NCBI RefSeq assembly: GCF_025837095.1
Contig: NZ_CP107551.1
Span: 3,404,668-3,468,667, forward strand
Direction of reading: 5' to 3'
DNA: 64,000 bases
From: Rhodococcus sp. Z13
Lineage (GTDB): Bacteria; Actinomycetota; Actinomycetes; Mycobacteriales; Mycobacteriaceae
The first letter of the stretch is position 1. Every line of letters starts with the position of its first letter. The notes under the pieces were generated by a model that was not told where the DNA came from, did not search any database, and was given only the letters and a program-made list of their open reading frames with translations. The position numbers and the translations under genes were made by a program. This document shows positions 58,276-64,000 of this stretch, piece by piece.

Positions 58276-58701
58276 TCAGGCCAAACGGACCGTTGCCGTG
58301 GCCCGACCGAAGATCTTACGACCCTCGGACCTTGCCACTATAGCGACCACTGCTGTCTTGCTTTCCGCGTCCATCGACTTGATCTTGCCGGTGAACTCGA
58401 TCGCGGCGGCCTTGTCGGCCTCCACATATACCGGACTGGTGAACCGAACGTTGTATTCGGTCACCGCTCCGGGGTCTCCCAGCCACTCCGTGACGAAGCC
58501 GGCTGCGATGCCCATCGAGAGCATGCCGTGCCCGACGACATCACGCAAGCCGGCGAGCTCGGCGACCTTGTCGCTCCAGTGGATCGGGTTGGGATCACCC
58601 GACACACCCGCGTAATGGACCAGGTTACCGCGGGTCAGAGTGACGGTCTTGGGTGGGAGTTCGTCCCCTACGGAGACGTCCTCGAAACTACGGAGCGACA
58701 T
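58276..58701 (-). CDS. hadB: FAS-II (3R)-hydroxyacyl-ACP dehydratase subunit HadB
   Basis: Catalytic hotdog subunit, 141 residues, of the dehydratase in mycolic-acid FAS-II. The hydratase-2 motif with Asp and His is intact: YAGVSGDPNPIHWSD and GLRDVVGHGMLSMGI. Identity with mycobacterial HadB is high by eye (GDPGAVTEYNVRFT). The ATG lies inside the end of hadA with a 14-base overlap. The next gene downstream is tRNA-Trp, so hadC is missing from its usual place. Confidence 0.95.
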   Translation of the reverse strand: MSLRSFEDVSVGDELPPKTVTLTRGNLVHYAGVSGDPNPIHWSDKVAELAGLRDVVGHGMLSMGIAAGFVTEWLGDPGAVTEYNVRFTSPVYVEADKAAAIEFTGKIKSMDAESKTAVVAIVARSEGRKIFGRATATVRLA

Positions 58702-59260
58702 GCATCACCACATCCTTGACGGCGTGAGCGATGTTCTCGTCGACCTCTCCGCCGGACCGGGCCACGAGCGTCGTCCACGAGGTGAGCACGAGGTTGTCGT
58801 ACGCGTCGGTGATGACGTTCTTCGTGGTGATGATGTCGCTGCCGGCGGCCTGACGGAAGTCGTCGAGGTAGACGTCGCAGAACAGGCGATCACCGGCCAC
58901 GATCGGGCGGTGGTACACCATGCGCTGGTCCGTCTGCATGATCTGGCTGAGGTCGTAACCGGTGACGACCTCCTCGAACAGCTTGCGCTGCGCGATCATG
59001 CCGATGATGGAGACGAACGTCAGGGGGGCGATCACCCCGTCGTAACCGAGACCGCGGGCGGCCTCGTCGTCGTGGTGTGCCGGGTGGAAGTCGCGGACGG
59101 CTCGGGCGTACTCGCGGATCTTCTCGCGCCCGACCTCGTAGTAGTCGGCCACACGGTAGTGGTGCCCGACCATCGACTTGGCGTGCGCGGCGGCGTCGAA
59201 CGGGATCCCGGCCTGTTCGGTCGCCTCCACAGATTCCTGGTTCACGAGCAAGTCCGTCAT
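58688..59260 (-). CDS. hadA: FAS-II (3R)-hydroxyacyl-ACP dehydratase subunit HadA
   Basis: Substrate-binding hotdog subunit, 190 residues, partner of HadB; the HadAB pair acts on the earlier, shorter meromycolate chains. Sequence KSMVGHHYRVADYYEVGREKIREYARAV matches mycobacterial HadA; it has no catalytic Asp/His pair in the HadB sense. ATG 59260 is chosen with GGAGG eight bases upstream over TTG 59266. It follows rpmG by 84 bases. Confidence 0.95.
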   Translation of the reverse strand: MTDLLVNQESVEATEQAGIPFDAAAHAKSMVGHHYRVADYYEVGREKIREYARAVRDFHPAHHDDEAARGLGYDGVIAPLTFVSIIGMIAQRKLFEEVVTGYDLSQIMQTDQRMVYHRPIVAGDRLFCDVYLDDFRQAAGSDIITTKNVITDAYDNLVLTSWTTLVARSGGEVDENIAHAVKDVVMHVAP

Positions 59261-59344
59261 ACGCAAAACCTCCGCAATTCCGGCGACGCCAACTGGCGCG
59301 GTCGGTATTGCGGAGACCTCACGCGTCGACGTCTGTCCGACTGG

Positions 59345-59512
59345 CTACTTCGACTCGCGGTGCGTCTGATGCGTACCGCAGTTCGGGCAGAACTTCTTCA
59401 GCTCGAGCCGGTCGGGGTCGTTGCGCCGATTCTTCTTGGTGATGTAGTTGCGGTGCTTGCACACCTCGCAGGCCAGGGTGATCTTCGGCCGAACGTCAGT
59501 AGAGGAGGCCAC
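59345..59512 (-). CDS. rpmG: 50S ribosomal protein L33, zinc-binding form
   Basis: L33, 55 residues, at the E-site side of the 50S subunit. Two CxxC pairs, CEVC and CPNC, make this the zinc (C+) form, which in actinobacteria is replaced by a cysteine-free paralogue under zinc limitation. GTG 59512 follows AAAGAAGG. The frame reads [18 protein letters not shown] and ends HRESK. It lies between tRNA-Met and hadA. Confidence 0.95.
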   Translation of the reverse strand: MASSTDVRPKITLACEVCKHRNYITKKNRRNDPDRLELKKFCPNCGTHQTHRESK

Positions 59513-59574
59513 GGGATGCCTTCTTTCGCGTCAATCCGATCATTAACGATCAGGGTGGATCCATTGAACTTTGG

Positions 59575-59647
59575 TAGCGGTGACCGGACTTGAACCGGCG
59601 ACGCAACGATTATGAGTCGTTTGCTCTACCAACTGAGCTACACCGCC
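59575..59647 (-). tRNA. trnM: tRNA-Met (elongator, anticodon CAT)
   Basis: A 73-base cloverleaf: acceptor GGCGGTG with CACCGCT (one G-U pair), discriminator A; anticodon loop CTCATAA; T loop GGTTCAAGTC. The first pair is G-U rather than the unpaired C-A of initiator tRNA, so it is the elongator form. Confidence 0.97.
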
Positions 59648-59690
59648 TCGGTGTCGAGTGTCGCTACGATGGCGGCACCTCAATCCAGCG

Positions 59691-59763
59691 AGCCCCCTGA
59701 CGGAATCGAACCGTCGACCTTTTCCTTACCATGGAAACGCTCTGCCGACTGAGCTAAGGGGGC
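59691..59763 (-). tRNA. trnT: tRNA-Thr (anticodon GGT)
   Basis: A 73-base cloverleaf: acceptor GCCCCCT with AGGGGGC, discriminator T; anticodon stem TTTCC/GGAAA with loop ATGGTAA; T loop GGTTCGATTC. It lies 43 bases ahead of tRNA-Met, probably in one transcript. Confidence 0.97.
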
Positions 59764-59802
59764 GTGGCCACCGGAGCATCTCTGCTCGCTGCGGCCTCCA
59801 AA

Positions 59803-59830
59803 AGATTACACACACTCGGTCCCAGTACAA
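59803..59830 (-). promoter_or_regulatory. promoter of the tRNA-Thr/tRNA-Met unit
   Basis: On the minus strand -35 TTGTAC (59830-59825) and -10 TAATCT (59808-59803) are 16 bases apart, about 40 bases before the tRNA-Thr 5' end. The remaining 59831-60014 stretch is GC-rich with direct copies of CCGGAACACGGACCC but no gene. Confidence 0.5.
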
Positions 59831-60014
59831 AATCCCCAGGTCAAAGGCCCAAAACCGGGCGCTTTTCGACCACCCGGATCCACCTCCTCTCCCCTCCCCT
59901 GCGCCGCACCGCTCCCGGGAGGGCCGGCCCGTACCGCCCCGGAGCCGCCAGGCGGTCCGGAACACGGACCCGGACCGGAGTGCACGGCCCCGGAACACGG
60001 ACCCCGGAATGCAG

Positions 60015-60046
60015 AAAGGCCCCGGTTCCGAAGAACCGGGGCCTTT
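60015..60046 (-). terminator. terminator after tRNA-Tyr
   Basis: A perfect 14-bp stem AAAGGCCCCGGTTC / GAACCGGGGCCTTT with loop CGAA, four bases after the tRNA-Tyr 3' end. The A/T ends give a short U-run on the minus strand. Confidence 0.92.
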
Positions 60047-60050
60047 CCGG

Positions 60051-60133
60051 TGGCAGGTGTAGGATTCGAACCTACGTAGGCATACGCCGACGGATTTACA
60101 GTCCGCTCCCATTGGCCGCTCGGGCAACCTGCC
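60051..60133 (-). tRNA. trnY: tRNA-Tyr (anticodon GTA)
   Basis: An 83-base class II tRNA with a long variable arm (GTCGGCGTATGCCTAC region). Acceptor GGCAGGT pairs with ACCTGCC, discriminator A; anticodon loop CTGTAAA; T loop GGTTCGAATC. It is divergent from yajQ; a possible -10 TATTCT lies about 30 bases before its 5' end. Confidence 0.97.
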
Positions 60134-60283
60134 GGGTGCTATCGGGATCACGTCCTCGATGCGTTTGGAAGAATACAACGCATACCCCCCCGAAACGCAA
60201 ACCGGGTGGTCACGGCGCTGTACGAACCGATAGCGTCGGTGGGCGGAAACCCGTTTGCAATCGACCCGAAAGTGGAGTGAGAC

Positions 60284-60775
60284 GTGGCAGATTCGTCGTT
60301 CGACGTGGTGAGCAAGGTCGACCGTCAGGAAGTGGACAACGCACTGAACCAGGCGGCCAAGGAGATCTCCACCCGCTTCGATTTCCGGAACACCGGCGCA
60401 CGCATCGAGTGGTCGGGCGACGAGGCCATCACGATCACCGCCGAGACCGAGGACCGTGTGCGCGCCGCCCTCGAGGTCTTCAAGGAGAAGCTGATCCGCC
60501 GCGACCTGTCGCTGAAGTCCTTCGACGCCGGTGAGCCGGTCCAGTCCGGCAAGACCTACAAGATCACCGGCACCCTGGTGCAGGGCATCAGCCAGGAGAA
60601 CGCGAAGAAGATCTCGAAGCTCATCCGCGACGAGGGCCCCAAGGGCGTCAAGGCCCAGATCCAGGGCGACGAACTGCGTGTGAGCGGCAAGAAGCGCGAC
60701 GACCTGCAGGCCGTGATCGCGCTGCTGAAGAACGCAGACCTCGACATCGCGCTGCAGTTCGTCAACTACCGCTGA
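60284..60775 (+). CDS. yajQ: YajQ-family nucleotide-binding protein
   Basis: YajQ/UPF0234 protein of 163 residues made of two ferredoxin-like halves: [20 protein letters not shown] to about 80, and the second with [20 protein letters not shown] and FVNYR at the end. Xanthomonas YajQ binds cyclic di-GMP and acts with a transcription factor; actinobacterial members are untested. GTG start with AAAGTGGAG-like site upstream. A 16-bp terminator follows after 16 bases. Confidence 0.93.
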   Translation: MADSSFDVVSKVDRQEVDNALNQAAKEISTRFDFRNTGARIEWSGDEAITITAETEDRVRAALEVFKEKLIRRDLSLKSFDAGEPVQSGKTYKITGTLVQGISQENAKKISKLIRDEGPKGVKAQIQGDELRVSGKKRDDLQAVIALLKNADLDIALQFVNYR

Positions 60776-60791
60776 CGACCCCGAAACATGG

Positions 60792-60826
60792 AACGCCGCC
60801 CGCGACGGTTCGTCGCGGGCGGCGTT
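60792..60826. terminator. terminator between yajQ and htpX
   Basis: A perfect 16-bp stem AACGCCGCCCGCGACG / CGTCGCGGGCGGCGTT with loop GTT. It serves yajQ and, on the other strand, the end of htpX at 60860. Confidence 0.9.
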
Positions 60827-60859
60827 GCACGTTCAGGTGTCGGTGAGGGCAGCCCCGGG

Positions 60860-61723
60860 TCAGCGGATCCCGGCCATGCGCTCGAGACGGGCGATGCGGT
60901 CCGCCATGGGCGGGTGGGTGGAGAACAGCCGGCTCACCTTGTCGCCGGCCCGGAACGGGTTGGCGATCATCATGTGCGACTGCGCGGCCAGCTGCGGCTC
61001 CGGCGGCAGCGGCGCCGCCTGCGTGCCCATCTCGAGCTTGCGCAGCGCCGACGCGAGCGCCAGCGGATCCCCGGTGAGCTCGGCGCCCGACTGGTCGGCC
61101 TGGTACTCGCGGGACCGCGACACGGCCAGCTTGACCACCGTCGCCGCGATCGGCCCGAGCAGCGAGACGAGCAGCAACGCGAACGGGTTCGCGCTCCCTT
61201 CCCGGTTGCCGCCGAAGGCCGACGCGAAGAACGCGAAGTTCGCCAGGCCCGAGATGACCGAGGCCATCGCGCCGGCGATCGAGGAGATCAGGATGTCGCG
61301 GTTGTAGACGTGGGCGAGCTCGTGCCCGAGCACCGCGCGCAGCTCCCGTTCGTCGAGGATCTGCAGGATGCCGCTCGTGCAGCACACGGCCGCGTTGCGG
61401 GGATTGCGGCCCGTCGCGAAGGCGTTGGGCGCGTTGGTCGGGCTGATGTACAGCCGCGGCATCGGCTGGTGCGCCGTGGTCGCCAGCTCCCGCACGATCC
61501 GGTACATCACCGGCGCCTGGACCTCGGTGACGGGCTGGGCGTGCATGGCCCGCAGGGCGAGCTTGTCGCTGTTGAAGTACGCGTAGGCGTTCATGCCCAC
61601 CGCCAGCACGATCGACAGCAGCAGGATCGTCGAGTTCTGGAACAGCGCGCCGATGAACACGATCAGCGCGGACATTCCGATCAACAGACCCGCCGTCTTG
61701 AGCCGATTCGAATATCCGTGCAC
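60860..61723 (-). CDS. htpX: HtpX membrane zinc metalloprotease
   Basis: Membrane M48 protease of 287 residues for quality control of membrane proteins. The zinc site is H134-E-L-A-H138 with Glu206 in SREYQAD as third ligand; two helices lie before ([37 protein letters not shown]) and two after the motif. GTG 61723 begins the protein with its typical short charged segment. It is behind grcC by 74 bases on the same strand; the grcC-htpX-menJ neighbourhood is conserved in mycobacteria. Confidence 0.96.
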   Translation of the reverse strand: MHGYSNRLKTAGLLIGMSALIVFIGALFQNSTILLLSIVLAVGMNAYAYFNSDKLALRAMHAQPVTEVQAPVMYRIVRELATTAHQPMPRLYISPTNAPNAFATGRNPRNAAVCCTSGILQILDERELRAVLGHELAHVYNRDILISSIAGAMASVISGLANFAFFASAFGGNREGSANPFALLLVSLLGPIAATVVKLAVSRSREYQADQSGAELTGDPLALASALRKLEMGTQAAPLPPEPQLAAQSHMMIANPFRAGDKVSRLFSTHPPMADRIARLERMAGIR

Positions 61724-61797
61724 GTCACAACCCTCCGCACCACGATCCTGCCACTCGTTCGTCCAACGAACGAGCAACAGGTCCCGGTTCCCGCGGG

Positions 61798-62844
61798 TCA
61801 GCCCACGCGGGCGATGGTGAAGTCCACGAGCCGCCGCAGCGCCTCGTTCGCCGGCCCCTGAGGCAGGGCCGCCAGTTCCTCGCGTGCGCGGTCCGCGTAG
61901 GTCTGCAGGGTGCGCTTCGCCGCGTCCATGCCCGGCGACCGCGACAGCAGCTCCAGGGCCTCCGCGACGTGCTCCTCGTTCTCGATCGGTCCGACGAGCA
62001 GCTCCCGCAGCCGGTCGGCCTCCGGTCCGGTCTCCTTCAGCGCGTAGAGCACCGGGAGGGTGTACACGCCCTCGCGGAGGTCGGTGCCGGGGGTCTTGCC
62101 CGACTCCGTGGTGTCCGACGAGATGTCGATGATGTCGTCGACGATCTGGAAGGCCGTGCCGACGGCGTCGCCGAGCCGTTCGAGGCGCGCGACGTGGTCG
62201 GGGTCGGCACCGGAGAAGGTGCCGCCGAAGCGTCCGCTCGCCGCGATGAGCGAACCGGTCTTCTCCCACACCACGCGCAGATAGTGCTCGATGGGATCGT
62301 CGTTCTTCCGGGCGCCGATGGTCTCGCGCATCTGCCCGGTGACCAGCTCGGCGAAGGTCTCGGCGATGATCTGCACGGCGGACGGGCCGAGCGTCGACAC
62401 CAGTCGCGACGCGTGCGCGAACAGGTAGTCGCCGGCGAGGATGGCGATGCTGTTGCCCCACCGGACGTTGGCACTCGGGGCGCCGCGCCGCATCGTGGCC
62501 TCGTCCATCACGTCGTCGTGGTACAGCGTGGCGAGGTGCACGAGTTCCACGACGGTCGCCGCGGTGACCACCGCGGGGTCGTTCGGATTCGGGCCGAGCT
62601 GGGCCGTGAGGATGGTGAACAGCGGCCGGAACCGCTTGCCCCCTGCCTTCGCCAGATGCAGCGCGGCCTCGGTCAGAAAGTCCTCGCCGTCGGACAGCTC
62701 CTCGACGAGAAGTTTCTCCACGCTCGCGAGGCCGTCCCTGACGGTCGCCGCGAGAACCGGATCGCCGAGTTCCACACCGGCCACGACGGTGCTCGGCGCC
62801 GCGTCGGCCGAACCGGCGGTCCGAGCCGCCCCCTCAGTGCTCAC
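61798..62844 (-). CDS. grcC: long-chain polyprenyl diphosphate synthase
   Basis: Trans-prenyltransferase of 348 residues that makes the menaquinone side chain. First aspartate motif DDVMD (110-114), second DDIID (236-240), and GGKRFRP for IPP binding. Ala105, five residues before the first motif, is small, which in this family permits long products; MK-8-type chain is likely for rhodococci. GTG start. menJ is divergent and would reduce one isoprene unit of the finished quinone. Confidence 0.9.
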   Translation of the reverse strand: MSTEGAARTAGSADAAPSTVVAGVELGDPVLAATVRDGLASVEKLLVEELSDGEDFLTEAALHLAKAGGKRFRPLFTILTAQLGPNPNDPAVVTAATVVELVHLATLYHDDVMDEATMRRGAPSANVRWGNSIAILAGDYLFAHASRLVSTLGPSAVQIIAETFAELVTGQMRETIGARKNDDPIEHYLRVVWEKTGSLIAASGRFGGTFSGADPDHVARLERLGDAVGTAFQIVDDIIDISSDTTESGKTPGTDLREGVYTLPVLYALKETGPEADRLRELLVGPIENEEHVAEALELLSRSPGMDAAKRTLQTYADRAREELAALPQGPANEALRRLVDFTIARVG

Positions 62845-62956
62845 GATGACGTACCCATCCTGTTCTGTCGCCTCGACTTCACGGTAGTGAACCTAGCCGT
62901 TCGGCCCTCGCTCCACCTCGCCGAGGCGGCAGAGCGCGGCCTGAGAAGATGGACCG

Positions 62957-64000
62957 GTGGTGGCCGAACACTCCGCGCACGATCCGCGGCAAACCCCGTC
63001 CCGTGTCCCCGACAGTACCGATGTCCTCGTCGTCGGCGCCGGTCCAGCCGGTTCCGCGGCCGCGGCGTGGGCTGCCCGAGCGGGCCGCGAGGTGCTGCTG
63101 GTGGACGCCGCGACCTTCCCCCGCGACAAGACGTGCGGTGACGGACTGACCCCGCGCGCCGTCGCCGAGCTCGACCGTCTGGGCCTCGGCGACTGGCTGC
63201 GCACCCGCACCACGAACCGCGGTCTGCGTCTCGAGGGCTTCGGTGGCCGCTTCGAACTGCCCTGGCCCGAGTCGTCCTTCCCCTCCGAGGGCAGCGCCGT
63301 GCCCCGCACCGAACTGGACGCGCGGATCCGGCAGGTCGCGCTCGACTCCGGGGCCCGGGCGGTCGACGGGGCGAAGGCCGTCGACGTCGAACGCGACGGC
63401 AACCGGGTCACCGCCGTGGTCCTCCGCACCGCCGACGGCCCGCGGACGGTGCACTGCCGGAGTCTCGTCGTCGCCGACGGGGTGCGTTCCCCGCTCGGCA
63501 AGGTGCTCGGCCGACGTTGGCACCGGGACACCGCCTACGGCGTGGCCGCGCGGGCGTACGCGACGTCGCCGCGCAGCGACGATCCGTGGATCACCTCGCA
63601 CCTCGAGCTGCGGGACGACGCGGGGGTCGTGCAGCCGGGTTACGGGTGGGTGTTCCCGCTCGGGACGGGTGAGGTCAATCTCGGGGTGGGCACGCTCGCG
63701 ACGGCCTCCCGGCCCGCCTCGGGGGCGCTGAAGCCGCTCATCGAGCTGTACGCGCGGCAGCGCCGCGACGAGTGGGGTCTGGGCGAGGTCACCCGGATGG
63801 CGTCGGCGCTGCTGCCGATGGGCGGTGCGGTCTCGAACGTCGCCGGGACGAACTGGGCGCTCGTCGGCGACGCCGCGGCGTGCGTCAACCCGCTCAACGG
63901 CGAGGGCATCGACTACGGCCTTGAGGGTGGACGGCTGCTCGCCGAACTGCTCGGCAGCGAGGATCTGACCGAACTGTGGCCGCAGACCCTGCGCGAGCAC
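62957..64000 (+). CDS. menJ: menaquinone reductase-like geranylgeranyl reductase, 3' end missing
   Basis: Flavoprotein of the geranylgeranyl reductase family; 348 residues are in the window and the frame is open at the edge. FAD fold VLVVGAGPAGSAAA (G27, G29, G32), CGDGLTPRAV, and late motif ALVGDAAACVNPLNGEGIDYG. The mycobacterial homologue MenJ (Rv0561c) saturates the second isoprene of MK-9 to MK-9(H2). Position beside grcC and htpX is the same as there. Start GTG 62957; a second GTG follows at once. Confidence 0.88.
   Translation, partial: MVAEHSAHDPRQTPSRVPDSTDVLVVGAGPAGSAAAAWAARAGREVLLVDAATFPRDKTCGDGLTPRAVAELDRLGLGDWLRTRTTNRGLRLEGFGGRFELPWPESSFPSEGSAVPRTELDARIRQVALDSGARAVDGAKAVDVERDGNRVTAVVLRTADGPRTVHCRSLVVADGVRSPLGKVLGRRWHRDTAYGVAARAYATSPRSDDPWITSHLELRDDAGVVQPGYGWVFPLGTGEVNLGVGTLATASRPASGALKPLIELYARQRRDEWGLGEVTRMASALLPMGGAVSNVAGTNWALVGDAAACVNPLNGEGIDYGLEGGRLLAELLGSEDLTELWPQTLREH

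Noticed and set aside
59764-60014. Small gene between tRNA-Thr and tRNA-Tyr
   Set aside because: Open frames here are short, start within tRNA sequence or direct repeats, and show no ribosome site or domain.

Overview
The window is high-GC actinobacterial DNA, best explained as a chromosome segment of Rhodococcus or a close mycolate-containing relative. The evidence is a FAS-II hydratase pair hadA-hadB, a yrbEAB-mceABCDEF import operon with its mkl ATPase, the steroid hydroxylase reductase kshB under a KstR-type box, an NDMA-dependent methanol dehydrogenase close to rhodococcal ThcE/Mdo, and menaquinone genes grcC-menJ. Gene order in the ribosomal part follows the mycobacterial chromosome: tRNA-Tyr, tRNA-Thr, tRNA-Met, rpmG, hadA, hadB, tRNA-Trp, secE, nusG, rplK, rplA, rplJ, rplL, mkl, rpoB, rpoC, then rpsL, rpsG, fusA, tuf. 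No phage, insertion sequence or CRISPR array was seen.

Left part (1-16.8 kb) is metabolic and accessory. It holds a truncated gamma-glutamyltransferase, an ArsR/SRPBCC pair, the methanol dehydrogenase with a MoxR ATPase and a VWA protein, kshB with a palindromic KstR box, an MFS transporter, a divergent glutamate-racemase-like gene, and an FAD oxidoreductase carrying a six-copy in-frame 27-bp minisatellite. A five-gene Asp23/AmaP envelope operon, an MpaB/Lcp-like oxygenase divergent from a TetR gene, and a class C serine hydrolase lipoprotein follow.

The middle (16.8-34 kb) has the str operon (rpsL-rpsG-fusA-tuf) on the minus strand with a clear promoter and several RNA hairpins, two DUF3558 lipoproteins, two divergent TetR genes, a TIGR03084/acyl-CoA dehydrogenase operon behind a palindromic operator, a LysR/YeiH divergent pair, two DUF202 proteins, a Rieske lipoprotein, the ferredoxin-FprB fusion, a thioesterase and a SixA-type phosphatase.

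The right part (34-64 kb) is almost all minus strand: rpoBC, two Mce-associated proteins, mceA-F, yrbEA/B, mkl, rplJL, rplKA, nusG, secE, hadAB and tRNAs. It ends with yajQ, htpX, grcC and a truncated menJ. The mce operon sits inside the RNA polymerase/ribosomal cluster, directly after mkl and before rpoB, so the import ATPase and its permease form one transcription unit here.

The most unusual signals are three independent 26-27 bp tandem repeats within 20 kb, each in or at the 3' end of a gene; absence of hadC from its usual slot; and conserved-looking intercistronic hairpins in rpoB-rpoC and rpsG-fusA. I found no plainly new multi-gene defence or biosynthetic system.
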